A stretch of 64,000 bases of DNA, taken from Pseudogemmobacter bohemicus. Its GTDB lineage: Bacteria; Pseudomonadota; Alphaproteobacteria; Rhodobacterales; Rhodobacteraceae. A program made the translations under genes and the position numbers. The number at the start of each line of letters is the position of its first letter. Within the stretch, counting starts at the first letter, position 1. The notes under the pieces were generated by a model. It saw nothing but the letters and a program-made list of their open reading frames with translations. It did not search any database and was not told the DNA's origin. Where the stretch lies: the NCBI RefSeq assembly GCF_003290025.1, contig NZ_QNHG01000001.1, positions 177,843 to 241,842 of the forward strand. The letters run 5' to 3'. Shown piece after piece: positions 34,876-43,189 of this stretch.

Positions 34876-36807
34876 TCAGTGCAGGCTGTGCTTTGGCGGG
34901 CTTTGCACCGGGGGAGGCGGGGGCGCTGTCCTCGCTTTGGTATCGGAACCGGGGACAGCAGCATTCCCAGTTGCGGCATCTGTTTCGACAAGCGATGGAT
35001 CGAAGGCGAAGGTGACCATTGCCCGGATCCGCGCGCCCTCCTCGATGATCTGGAGATCGCCGGGCAATTGGGTGACAAAGCCCCGGATCAGCCGCGCCCC
35101 GATCACCGAAGGGGCGCCGGAATGTTCCCCGGTCAGTCTGCCCCGGGCGGAAATGGCGCCGGAGACTTCCAGCCGGGCGATCTGAGGCGGGGTTTGTCCG
35201 CTGCCCTCTAGTCCGGGCCCCGGTGACGCCGGGAATGCGGCTGTTCTTGCCGTCTCTGCCGGTCCGGTCCGGGCGGCATCCGTGTAATCCGTAGCCGGCC
35301 CATGGCTCAGCCGGATCCGGACCGGCTGATCGCCGGCCTCGGATGGCGGGAAGCAGGAGAGGATCTCGGCCAGGAGCAGCGCCAGCGGCACCGCCTGTTG
35401 CGATTGCAGCACCAGCGGCATCAGATCAGCCTGGACCGCGCCCTTCTGTCCCGAACGGCCATGGATCAGATCGACCTTGGCGATCACCTCGGCCATCAGC
35501 AGATCCACCGCAACCTCGGTGCCGCCGGCCATGCGGTACAGCCCTAGATGCACCGAGGAAAGCGACATCACCCGGTTGTGCAGATCGTCCAGCACCAGGC
35601 GGATGCCGATATCATCGGTCTCACGCCGGTGCATCCTGAGGAAAGACGCGATCAGTTGCAGGCTGTTGCCGGTGCGGTGATGCACCTCGCGCAAAAGCTC
35701 GTCCTTTTGCCGCACGAGGTTCTCCATCTCGGCCTCATCGCGCAGGATGGTGGCGGTGAGACTGTGGTAATCCTCGGCCAGGCTGGCGATTTCGGCGGGC
35801 GGGCGGTCAAGCGCGCTGTCCTGGGACAACCGGTTGCCCGAGGTGAAATCCCGCATCTCGCGCGACAGGCGGCGGACATGGCGGGTGACCAGGCGCTCGA
35901 CACCGAGGATGGTCACGGCAACCCCGGTCAGCCACATCAGCGCCGGGAAAAGATAGGGCAGCACATGGCGGCGAAAGAAGCTGTCCTCGGCCGGCAGCGG
36001 CCAGACGCCCAGCAAAAACAGATCGGTATTGATCGGCGCCCAGGAGAACATCAGCGTCTCGCCGCCCGGAGGGCTGTCGAAGAAACTATGGGCCTCGGAG
36101 GCGGTGAGGCTTTGCAGGCTGGCGCCCCGGGGCAGCCAGGCGGGGGCCCCGGCAATGCCGGTCGAGGCATAGATCACCTCGCCGGCGCCATTGGCGGCGA
36201 TCAGGGCCAGCGGGCTGTCCCTGTCGCCGGCAGGCCGGGCCACGGGATCCTCGGGCATGCCGATCAGCGCGCTTTCGGGCAGCCAGAGCAGCACGAAGCC
36301 GGCCGGCCGGCCCGGTTCTTCGCTGACGGGCCATGTCAGCGAGATATCTGACTGCCCCGGATCGGACCATTCAGGGTCATGGAAGATGCGCGGCTGATCC
36401 GAGGCGAGGATGCTGGCGAAACGGCTGGTCTGCGAGAAATCGCGGGTCACCCCGTCGGAACTGCAGCGCATCGCGCCGGAGGCATCGACAAAGCCCGCGC
36501 GCGAGATGCGGCCATCGCTGGTGGCATAGGCGGCGATCTGGCTGGCGCAGCTTTCCGGATCCTTGCGCAGGCTGTTGGCCAGCAGCTGTGCCGTCACCTG
36601 CGACGCCCGGATCAGCCGGATCTCGCGCAGCGCATCCTGCAACGTATGCCCGACCGAGGCCGCCAGCCGCGTCTCATCGGTCTGGCGCATGGTCATCCAG
36701 GTCTGGGCCAGCGCCAGCAATCCAAGCGGCAGAAGGGCGATCAGGATCATGGCCGCCAGCCTCAGTGCGAGGCCGGAGGTGATCTCCCTTTCTGCGAAAA
36801 ATCTCAT
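34876..36807 (-). CDS. Sensor histidine kinase of the general stress response, degenerate ATP-binding domain
   Basis: A 643-residue membrane protein. Two transmembrane helices (about 17-35 and 284-305) enclose a periplasmic sensor domain, followed by HAMP-like sequence and a HisKA_2 dimerisation region with ELLREVHHRTGNSLQLIASF (H376/H377). The ATP-binding half is eroded: the N-box region reads PLALLLAEILSCFPPSE (about 474-490) without the usual asparagines, and the G-box glycines are poorly kept. Length and layout match PhyK-type kinases of PhyR. Its start overlaps the ecfG stop (ATGA), so it belongs to a nepR-ecfG-kinase operon. It may be a weak kinase, a phosphatase or a pseudokinase. Confidence 0.8.
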   Translation of the reverse strand: MRFFAEREITSGLALRLAAMILIALLPLGLLALAQTWMTMRQTDETRLAASVGHTLQDALREIRLIRASQVTAQLLANSLRKDPESCASQIAAYATSDGRISRAGFVDASGAMRCSSDGVTRDFSQTSRFASILASDQPRIFHDPEWSDPGQSDISLTWPVSEEPGRPAGFVLLWLPESALIGMPEDPVARPAGDRDSPLALIAANGAGEVIYASTGIAGAPAWLPRGASLQSLTASEAHSFFDSPPGGETLMFSWAPINTDLFLLGVWPLPAEDSFFRRHVLPYLFPALMWLTGVAVTILGVERLVTRHVRRLSREMRDFTSGNRLSQDSALDRPPAEIASLAEDYHSLTATILRDEAEMENLVRQKDELLREVHHRTGNSLQLIASFLRMHRRETDDIGIRLVLDDLHNRVMSLSSVHLGLYRMAGGTEVAVDLLMAEVIAKVDLIHGRSGQKGAVQADLMPLVLQSQQAVPLALLLAEILSCFPPSEAGDQPVRIRLSHGPATDYTDAARTGPAETARTAAFPASPGPGLEGSGQTPPQIARLEVSGAISARGRLTGEHSGAPSVIGARLIRGFVTQLPGDLQIIEEGARIRAMVTFAFDPSLVETDAATGNAAVPGSDTKARTAPPPPPVQSPPKHSLH

Positions 36808-37436
36808 GCGGCGGGAACGGCGGATCGGCTGATCACGGCGGCAGTGGCGCTGTTGAGATCGGAGAACAGGTCCTCGCCCTCGGCAAGGCCCATCAGTTCG
36901 GACAGGCGTTTGCGCGCCCGGCTGGCGCGGCTTTTGACGGTGCCGGGTGCAACGCCCATCATCTGGGCTGCCTCCTCGACCGAATAACCCGAGGCGCCGA
37001 TCAGGATCAGCACTTCGCGATGTTCGGGGGAAAGCTGGTCAAAGGCACGCTGGAAATCATTGAAAGCCAGGCGGCCGTCATGGGCCGGGGCCTCGCAGAG
37101 GCTGGCGGCAAAGGTGCCGTCGCTGTCCTGGACCTCGCGCCGCGATTTGCGCAAAAGCGAGTAATAGGTGTTGCGCAGGATGGTGAAGAGCCAGGCTTCC
37201 AGATTGGTGGCGGGGTCGAATTTATCCATATTCGACCAGGCCTTCAGGATCGTCTCCTGCACGATGTCATCGGCAAGGACCACATTGCGCGACAGGCTGA
37301 TCGCGAAGGCGCGCAGATTGGGCAGCAGCGCGGCGAGCTGTTCGCGCGGATCGGGGTGGGGCCCGGCTGCGGCAGCCGCAGCACGCGGTGCCGGTGATCC
37401 ACCCTTCACGCCGGGTTGGGGTTCATTTTTCGGCAT
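36804..37436 (-). CDS. ecfG: General stress response ECF sigma factor EcfG
   Basis: A 210-residue ECF sigma factor. Region 2 is at about 38-105 (LPNLRAFAISLSRNVVLADDIVQETILKAW, then FDPATNLEAWLFTILRNTYYSLLRK) and region 4 at about 125-185 (LSPEHREVLILIGASGYSVEEAAQMMGVAPGTVKSRASRARKRL). The AHDGRLAFNDFQRAFDQLS linker is typical of the EcfG group. It overlaps nepR upstream by 14 bases and the kinase downstream by 4. NepR would sequester it until PhyR is phosphorylated. Confidence 0.93.
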   Translation of the reverse strand: MPKNEPQPGVKGGSPAPRAAAAAAGPHPDPREQLAALLPNLRAFAISLSRNVVLADDIVQETILKAWSNMDKFDPATNLEAWLFTILRNTYYSLLRKSRREVQDSDGTFAASLCEAPAHDGRLAFNDFQRAFDQLSPEHREVLILIGASGYSVEEAAQMMGVAPGTVKSRASRARKRLSELMGLAEGEDLFSDLNSATAAVISRSAVPAA

Positions 37437-37599
37437 CGGCAGTGACCGGAGCGGTGGTATTCAGCTGGTCAAGCAGCTGGAGAAAACGGTCAGGCACGGC
37501 TTCGGTCAGCACTTCGTCATAGACCCGCCTCAGATTCTCATCGATCTGGGTGCGTAGCGCCAGGCGATCTGTCGCCCCTGCGGGTTTGACTGGTAGCAT
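37423..37599 (-). CDS. nepR: Anti-sigma factor NepR
   Basis: A 58-residue anti-sigma factor. Its core, RTQIDENLRRVYDEVLTEAVPDRFLQLL, carries the VPDRF signature and flanking helices that wrap around EcfG. I chose the ATG at 37599 because it lies downstream of the EcfG-type promoter; the longer frame to 37716 would start upstream of that promoter and cross it. Overlap with ecfG implies matched synthesis of the pair. On stress, phospho-PhyR takes NepR away from EcfG. Confidence 0.9.
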   Translation of the reverse strand: MLPVKPAGATDRLALRTQIDENLRRVYDEVLTEAVPDRFLQLLDQLNTTAPVTADAEK

Positions 37600-37627
37600 T
37601 TTTCTCGTGGTCCTGCCATTGGTCTTC

Positions 37628-37660
37628 GGAACCAAACGTCTGTTAAGAGCGTTTGGTTCC
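37628..37660. promoter_or_regulatory. Palindromic divergent EcfG-type promoter between nepR and phyR
   Basis: The inverted repeat GGAACCAAACG...CGTTTGGTTCC has perfect 11-base arms around an 11-base centre. On each strand it reads GGAAC-N17-CGTT, the -35/-10 spacing of EcfG promoters. The same 33 bases therefore serve as an EcfG promoter for phyR on one strand and nepR-ecfG on the other. Confidence 0.85.
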
Positions 37661-37690
37661 ATAAGATGCGCGCATAACGGAGATTTTTTT

Positions 37691-38602
37691 ATGGCCGATT
37701 CCAGGGCTCCGGGCACTGCTCCGACGGGAGCAGCGGCGGGAGTGACGGCAGCTGGTGCTCCGGCAGGGAAACCTGCGGGGGAAAAACCTCAGGGCGCGAT
37801 TGCTACCGGTGAGGATCTGTCGCGGGCGATTGCCCGCGATTTGCCCTATCTGCGCCGCTATGCGCGCGCGCTGACCGGCAGCCAGACCAGCGGTGACGCC
37901 TGGGCCATCGCGGCGATCGAGGCGGTGCTGGCGGATCCGGGGCCGGTGGTCTCGGCGGTTTCGGTCAAGGTTGGTCTCTTCACCAGTTTCCACGATGTCT
38001 GGCAGAACGCCGATTCGCCGGTCAGTGAGGCGGAGGATCCGCTGGCCGCCGCCGCGCAGCAGCACCTTGCGCGGCTGACCCCGAATTCGCGTGAGGCGCT
38101 TTTGTTGCAGACCATCGAGGGCTTCGCCCCCGCCGAGGTCGCGGCGATCCTTCGCGTCGATGAACCCGCCGCCCAGGCGCTGGTCGAGCGCGCTTTCACC
38201 GAGATGGCCAGCTCGATTCTCGGCAAGGTCATGGTGATCGAGGATGAGGCGATCATCGCCATGGACATCACCGCCATTGTCGAGGCGATGGGCCATGAAG
38301 TGACCGGGGTTGCCCGCACCCGGGCCGAGGCCGTGGGCCTTGCGGGCCGACAGGCGCCGGATCTGATCCTTGCCGATATCCAGCTGGCGGATAATTCCTC
38401 GGGTGTCGACGCGGTCAATGACATCCTGGCGGGCCGGGGGCCGATGCCGGTGATCTTCATCACCGCCTTTCCCGAGCGTCTGCTGACGGGCGAGCGGCCG
38501 GAGCCGACCTTCCTGATCAACAAACCCTATACCGAGGAACAGGTGCGCTCGGCGGTGAGCCAGGCGATGTTCTTTTCCTCGACCGAAACGCTCAGGGGCT
38601 GA
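37691..38602 (+). CDS. phyR: General stress response regulator PhyR
   Basis: A 303-residue anti-anti-sigma factor. Residues 40-175 are a sigma-like domain imitating EcfG regions 2 and 4 (DLPYLRRYARALTGSQTSGDAW and LTPNSREALLLQTIEGFAPAEVAAILRVDE). Residues 178-295 are a receiver domain with acidic pair E184/D185, phospho-acceptor D229 (LILADIQLAD), T258 and K278 (INKPY). Residues 1-38 are an A/G/P-rich tail longer than usual. The ATG follows CGGAG. Phosphorylation frees the sigma-like domain to bind NepR. The gene is transcribed from the divergent EcfG promoter. Confidence 0.95.
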   Translation: MADSRAPGTAPTGAAAGVTAAGAPAGKPAGEKPQGAIATGEDLSRAIARDLPYLRRYARALTGSQTSGDAWAIAAIEAVLADPGPVVSAVSVKVGLFTSFHDVWQNADSPVSEAEDPLAAAAQQHLARLTPNSREALLLQTIEGFAPAEVAAILRVDEPAAQALVERAFTEMASSILGKVMVIEDEAIIAMDITAIVEAMGHEVTGVARTRAEAVGLAGRQAPDLILADIQLADNSSGVDAVNDILAGRGPMPVIFITAFPERLLTGERPEPTFLINKPYTEEQVRSAVSQAMFFSSTETLRG

Positions 38603-38608
38603 GCCTAC

Positions 38609-38660
38609 TGGCATGCGGGGCCCGCCCGACACCCGCCCGACAGGCGGGCCCCGCATGCCA
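38609..38660. terminator. Long perfect hairpin between convergent genes
   Basis: Arms of 18 bases, starting TGGCATGCGGGG and ending CCCCGCATGCCA, pair perfectly around a 16-base loop. It lies between phyR and the opposite-strand glycosyltransferase-like gene, within 10 bases of both stops. No T run; probably a bidirectional transcription barrier. Confidence 0.65.
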
Positions 38661-38663
38661 TGA

Positions 38664-39659
38664 TCAGCGCATCCAGAGCCCTTCGCGTTTCAGCGTGTTG
38701 CGGATCGTTTTCTCACGGCCCGGCAGGTCGCTTTGGTCAAACAGCGCGCGCGCTTTGCGACCCCGGTTCTGATAGACCATCTGCTTCGCCTGGTCCCAGT
38801 CGCGCAAGAGCCGGCGGTTGTCCTTTTCCTTTGCCACCCGTTCCAGCACCTCGACAGCCCGCTCGGATCCGGTCGCGTAAAGCAAGGGCAGGGTGCGGTA
38901 ATGCAGCGTCAGCCCGCCATCCAGCCCGGCAAGGTCCGGCCCGGGCCTGCCGCCGCCGAAAGCGGTGATCACCAGCGGCAGCGCGATCTGGTCAAGCCAG
39001 GGCCAGAGTTCCTGACAGACCAGCGCTGGCGGGCGGTCCTTGTGGATGGTGACCGCGTAATCGAGGAAACGGCGGCCAAAGGCTGCGGGGCTTTCATGGA
39101 AGAACCAGCCCGCGTTGAAATACATATAGCGCTGCCAGTATTCATCGGGCCAGGACAGGTCGAGCGTGGCCCCGAAATCCAGCCCGAAACGCTCATAAAG
39201 CGCGCCCCAGGTCTCGGCATAGCCGGGGCCGTAAAGCTCGATCTGCGGCCAGGTGCCCTCGCGTTTCATCGAGGCCGAGGGGCGGGCGAAATCAATCGCC
39301 AGCTGAGACAGCGGCCCCGTCACCAGCGTATCGGTGTCAAGAAAGAGGAAAGGCTCATCCGGCAGTGCGGTCAGCATCTCGATCTTGTTGCCGATCGCAT
39401 AGGGGGCGCCGAAGACCTTGCTTTCAAAGGGAATGAATTCGGCGCCCAGCTCCTCCAGCCGGTCGCGCAAGGCGCCTTGAGGCAGGCGCGGATCCTCGGG
39501 CCAGAGGGGGCCGGGCTGCGGCTCCGCCAGCAAAAGCCGGCCCTGAAAGCCGGGATCGGCCTCGCGCAGCGAGGCGGCGAGCAAAAGCGCCTCATGGCCA
39601 AGGCGGCCGCGTTGCACCACGGCGGCGATGTTGAACGGGCGGGCACTGGTTACGGGCAT
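38664..39659 (-). CDS. Glycosyltransferase-like protein of unknown substrate
   Basis: A 331-residue protein conserved in pattern with nucleotide-diphospho-sugar transferases. IAAVVQRGRLGHEALLLAASL opens it, and PFLFLDTDTLVTGPLS gives a D-x-D motif at about residues 108-110, expected to bind metal and the nucleotide sugar. FNAGWFFHESP and ALVCQELWPWLDQ are family-like acceptor-side segments. No neighbouring surface-polysaccharide genes help define its role. It starts just 9 bases after the DDAH gene and is likely co-transcribed with it. Confidence 0.6.
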   Translation of the reverse strand: MPVTSARPFNIAAVVQRGRLGHEALLLAASLREADPGFQGRLLLAEPQPGPLWPEDPRLPQGALRDRLEELGAEFIPFESKVFGAPYAIGNKIEMLTALPDEPFLFLDTDTLVTGPLSQLAIDFARPSASMKREGTWPQIELYGPGYAETWGALYERFGLDFGATLDLSWPDEYWQRYMYFNAGWFFHESPAAFGRRFLDYAVTIHKDRPPALVCQELWPWLDQIALPLVITAFGGGRPGPDLAGLDGGLTLHYRTLPLLYATGSERAVEVLERVAKEKDNRRLLRDWDQAKQMVYQNRGRKARALFDQSDLPGREKTIRNTLKREGLWMR

Positions 39660-39668
39660 GGGGCCGCC

Positions 39669-40460
39669 TCAGCGCGGGGTAAAGCGCAAAGACAGGCAGG
39701 ACATGCCACCATCAATCTTCTGGCATTCCGAATTGCCGATCTCGACCACCTCATAGCCCGCCGCCACCAGCCGGTCGCGGGTCTTCGGGAAACCGGCGGG
39801 GAAGAGTACGATCCCGTTGAAGCGGATCGCATTGGCCGCCGCCTCTTCGCCGGTCGCGACGGCGATCACCTTATAGCCGGTGAAACAGCCCGATGCCGCC
39901 AGCCGGTCCGTCGCGAGCACCGTCTCCGCATCCATCAGCGAGCAATCGGTCTTGAAATGCAAAACGCCCGGCGGGGTGTGGACCTCGCGCACCACCTGAC
40001 CCCAATCGGCGACCAGCTTTGCCAGTTCCGCGATTCCGGCGGCGTTGGTGCGGGCAGAGCGGCCGACAAGGATCTCGGTCTCACCCATCAGGATATCGCC
40101 GCCCTCGATGAAACTGTCTTCGCCCTCGATCCGGCGGATCTCGCTGTAAAGGCGGCTCAGATGCGGCTCCATCTCGGCCGCCTCACCCAGCCGCGAGGGC
40201 GCGCCGGGCCGCATGATCACCGCCCCTTCGGGCAGGCAAAGCGCGGTATCCTCGACGAAGACGCTGTCGGGATAGGCGTCGAGCGCGTCGAGCAGCGTGA
40301 CCTCGGCCCCGGTCGAGCGCAAAGCCGCGACATAGGCGGCGTGATGCTCTTGCATCAGAGCCAGATCCGGATTGCCGGTATCCACCGCGCGCAGCCCCCG
40401 GATGATCGAGACAGAGGGCTTGCGGCTGATCGCATGGGTAAAGGAAAAGGAACGCGGCAT
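39669..40460 (-). CDS. Dimethylarginine dimethylaminohydrolase-family protein
   Basis: A 263-residue amidinotransferase-fold hydrolase, expected to release citrulline and (di)methylamine from methylated arginine. YPDSVFVEDTALCLPE holds the substrate-binding acidic residues, EGGDILMGE follows, GVLHFKTDCSLMD carries the catalytic histidine, and KIDGGMSCLSLRF the catalytic cysteine near the C-terminus. All fit bacterial DDAH. The ATG used gives MPRSFSFTHAISRKPS, the family start; an upstream in-frame ATG adds ten unsupported residues. Confidence 0.85.
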   Translation of the reverse strand: MPRSFSFTHAISRKPSVSIIRGLRAVDTGNPDLALMQEHHAAYVAALRSTGAEVTLLDALDAYPDSVFVEDTALCLPEGAVIMRPGAPSRLGEAAEMEPHLSRLYSEIRRIEGEDSFIEGGDILMGETEILVGRSARTNAAGIAELAKLVADWGQVVREVHTPPGVLHFKTDCSLMDAETVLATDRLAASGCFTGYKVIAVATGEEAAANAIRFNGIVLFPAGFPKTRDRLVAAGYEVVEIGNSECQKIDGGMSCLSLRFTPR

Positions 40461-40590
40461 CGGATTTCCCCGGCAAATGATTGCGCCCATGGCTAGCCTG
40501 ATTTGACCGGCGCGGAAAGCCCCGGCTCAGAATGTCGGCTCAGGTGGAAGGTCGGGTTGCGTGTTTGGGCGGCAGGTTCGGGTGGCGGGC

Positions 40591-42000
40591 TCAGGCAGCC
40601 GGGGCGGGCAGGCGCACGATGGTTACGGTGCAGGGCGCCTCTGCCACCACCTGGGCCGAGACCGAACCGAGATAGCGCCTTAGCGCGGAACTCGCCCGCG
40701 CGCCCATCACGATATGATCGGCAAGGATGCGCGTTGCGTGTTCGGTCAGCGCATTGCCGGGATCGGGGGCTTCCAGCACGGTATAGGTCACGCGGCCTTC
40801 TGGCAGGCCAAGCGCCTCGCCCCAGGCTTTCAGCGCGACAAGGCGGGCCACATGCAGGTTGTTGCCGGATTCGTCGGTGCCCTGATCCAGCTGGATCCGC
40901 GCCGTGCGCAGCACATTCACGCAAGCCAGCCGCGCCTCGGGGCGGAAATGCAGGATCTCGCGGGTGGCGGCGAGGATCTCTTGCGAGAGCGCCTCCATCT
41001 CGGGCGAGAGGTCTACAGCGGCCATCACCACCTGGGCGCGGATCGCGTCACCGGGCACCGGCGGCGCCTCGTAGCCCCGGATGCGCCGCGCCCGCCAGCG
41101 CCGTTTCAGCCCCTGCCAGAACCCGTCCTGCTGCCGTTTTGAGGCGCGTTGGGTCAGGCGCACCTGGTCGGGATGTTCCAGATCAAAGGCCATCTGCGCG
41201 GCGGATTGAAAACGTTCCTCGGGCTCGACCTCCAGCGCGCGCAGGATGATTTCCTGCAGCCAGGGCGGCAGATCGGGATTCACTGCGTAAGGCGGCACCG
41301 GATCGCGCCAGAGCCGACGCCGCACGGCGCGCAAGGTGGTGGTCTGACCAAAGGGCAGCTTCCCGGTCGCCAGCTCATAAAGCATGGCGCCAAGGGCGAA
41401 GATATCGGATCGCGGATCGTCGCGGTGATGCAGATATTGCTCGGGTGCGATATAGGGAAAAGTGCCCATCGGAATGGCGAATTCCTCGCCCAGGAGATCC
41501 GGCAGGTCGAGATGGCGGGCAAGGCCATAGTCGATCAGCACCAGCCGCCCCGCCTCGTTTCGCATCAGATTGCCGGGTTTCAGATCGAGATGGATCACCC
41601 GCTGGCGGTGGATCTCATGCAGCGCGGCGGCGATCTCTGCGGCCAGCGGCACCAGTTCTGCCAAAGGCAGCGGTGCGCGGTCGAACAGCTCCTGGAACGA
41701 GGCGCCGGGCAGTTTCTCGGTGACCAGATAGGGCATCACCGCGAAATCGCCCGAGGCGATCACCTGCGGCACATGCGGGCCGGAAAGACGTGGCAGGATC
41801 ATCTGCTCGATCTCGAAACCCACGATGGTCGGCCCGTCATCGCCGTCGAGAATGGTCGGAACCTTCATCACCATCGGGCGGGCGTGATCCGGATGCGTGA
41901 CCTCCCAGATCGTTGCAAAGCCGCCGCGATGCAGCAGTTTGCCCAGGGTGAAACCGTCGATCTGCAATCCCTCGACGGGACGTTTCTGGCTGCGGCTCAT
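40591..42000 (-). CDS. Ser/Thr protein kinase fused to a universal stress protein domain
   Basis: A 469-residue two-domain protein. Residues 15-280 are a Hanks-type kinase: glycine-rich LLHRGGFATIWEV, K46 in MVMKVP, glutamate near 65, the catalytic loop HLDLKPGN (137-144), metal-binding DYG (157-159, DFG in most) and APEQY (185-189). Residues 290-325 are a basic linker without a transmembrane helix. Residues 325-465 are a UspA-like domain ending GARASSALRRYLGSVSAQVV and APCTVTIVRLP. The kinase looks active. The start overlaps the stop of the phosphoesterase gene upstream (ATGA), so the two are co-translated. Confidence 0.88.
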   Translation of the reverse strand: MSRSQKRPVEGLQIDGFTLGKLLHRGGFATIWEVTHPDHARPMVMKVPTILDGDDGPTIVGFEIEQMILPRLSGPHVPQVIASGDFAVMPYLVTEKLPGASFQELFDRAPLPLAELVPLAAEIAAALHEIHRQRVIHLDLKPGNLMRNEAGRLVLIDYGLARHLDLPDLLGEEFAIPMGTFPYIAPEQYLHHRDDPRSDIFALGAMLYELATGKLPFGQTTTLRAVRRRLWRDPVPPYAVNPDLPPWLQEIILRALEVEPEERFQSAAQMAFDLEHPDQVRLTQRASKRQQDGFWQGLKRRWRARRIRGYEAPPVPGDAIRAQVVMAAVDLSPEMEALSQEILAATREILHFRPEARLACVNVLRTARIQLDQGTDESGNNLHVARLVALKAWGEALGLPEGRVTYTVLEAPDPGNALTEHATRILADHIVMGARASSALRRYLGSVSAQVVAEAPCTVTIVRLPAPAA

Positions 42001-42737
42001 CGTCCCGTCCTCAGGCGCAAAGCAAGGTCTTCGGGCAGGCCTGCGGCCTGGATCTTGCCGGCGGTCAGCACATAATCATAGGGGGTGCGGCGAAAGCTCA
42101 GCTCGCGGCTCCGGGTGTCGAAGATCACCCAGCCGGCCTGGGGGCTGCCATCGCGGGGCTGCCCGACCGAGCCCGCCACCACCAGCCAGCGCCGCGACGA
42201 CAACAGCGGCACCGGCATCCGGGGTTTCACCGCATGGGCCTGGACCCGCCCGCCCCGGTCGCAGCTGTATAGCGCCGGCTCATGGACATGGCCGCAAAAG
42301 GTCAGGCTGGCATCGCAGCTGCGAAAACTGGCCATCGCGCCGCGTTCCGAGGTGATATAGATCCAGTCGCCCGGACAATGGGCCGAGGCATGGGCGTAAA
42401 ACCGGTCCTCTTCGGCAATGGTCAGGGGCAGGGCGGAGAGCCAGGCGCTCCGGGCGGCGGACAGGCGCGGCCGCGTCCAGTCGATGGCCGCCCGCGCGGT
42501 GCCGTTCATATCGCGCGCCGAGCCCTCGATTGCGGCATCGTGATTGCCCTGGATCACCAGCGCGCCCTCTGCCTGCAAAGCCTGCACCCGGGCCACGCAC
42601 CAGTCCGGATCCGGCCCGTAGCCGACAATATCGCCCAGCACCACAAAGCGCCCGATATCCCGCGCCCGGGCATCGGCCAGCACCGCCTCCAGCGCTTCGC
42701 GATTGCCATGTATGTCGCTGATAAGGGCGATCCGCAT
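41997..42737 (-). CDS. Calcineurin-like metallophosphoesterase
   Basis: A 246-residue phosphoesterase with the complete metal-binding set: SDIHGN at 8-13, VLGDIVGYGPD, IQGNHDAAIE and, late, FCGHVHEPAL. This group (YfcE/MJ0936-like and PPP-like small enzymes) acts on phosphodiesters or phosphoproteins. Because it is translationally coupled to a Ser/Thr kinase-Usp gene, it may be the phosphatase that opposes the kinase; this is inference. The ATG used gives MRIALISDIHGN; a far longer upstream frame has no support. Confidence 0.85.
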   Translation of the reverse strand: MRIALISDIHGNREALEAVLADARARDIGRFVVLGDIVGYGPDPDWCVARVQALQAEGALVIQGNHDAAIEGSARDMNGTARAAIDWTRPRLSAARSAWLSALPLTIAEEDRFYAHASAHCPGDWIYITSERGAMASFRSCDASLTFCGHVHEPALYSCDRGGRVQAHAVKPRMPVPLLSSRRWLVVAGSVGQPRDGSPQAGWVIFDTRSRELSFRRTPYDYVLTAGKIQAAGLPEDLALRLRTGR

Positions 42738-42926
42738 TCTGGCCTCCGGTTGCTGTCGCCATCCTGGCAGAGCCGGCGGCGGCGCAAAACGCATATTTTC
42801 GGCGCAGCTTTGGCGCTGTGGGTCTGAGGCGGCTGACCCGGGCACCGGGTCGTGCTGCCCGTTGCGTCGTGCTGCGCGATACATAAGCGGCGCGACCGCA
42901 GCGGCGCCATGATGGGAGAGAGCAGA

Positions 42927-43135
42927 ATGCGACTGAGGGCGCGCAATATCCTGCCGGTTGTGGTGCCCGGGATCGTCACCGGCACGGTTACCAGCCATGT
43001 GCGGCTGGCCCCGGGCGGCTCGATTATCCCCGCCTCGATCACCAATGACGCGGTGAAAGAGCCGGGGCCGAGGGTTGGCGCAAAGGCCTCGGCGGTGATC
43101 AAGGCCCTGATGTGATGATCGGCGTCGATGACTGA
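42927..43135 (+). pseudogene. Mop/TOBE molybdate-binding protein, frameshifted near its end
   Basis: A small Mop-type protein: MRLRARNILPVVVPGIVTGTV, then TSHVRLAPGGSIIPASITNDAV. The open frame ends early at VIKALM (43115). Adding one base near 43107 would restore the family ending A-S-D-V-M-I-G-V, with a stop at 43133-43135, so a single-base deletion has probably cut off the last strand. Such proteins store or sense molybdate or tungstate. It begins a run of broken genes. The shortened protein might still fold; a sequencing error is possible. Confidence 0.65.
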
Positions 43136-43189
43136 TCTCGCCCCAGCCAGTGCCCCAGTCACTACCCCAGTCAGTACCTCTGGCCAGCA

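Noticed and set aside
40183..40476. Minus-strand 97-codon frame overlapping the DDAH gene start
   Set aside because: It is out of frame with a gene that has all catalytic motifs.
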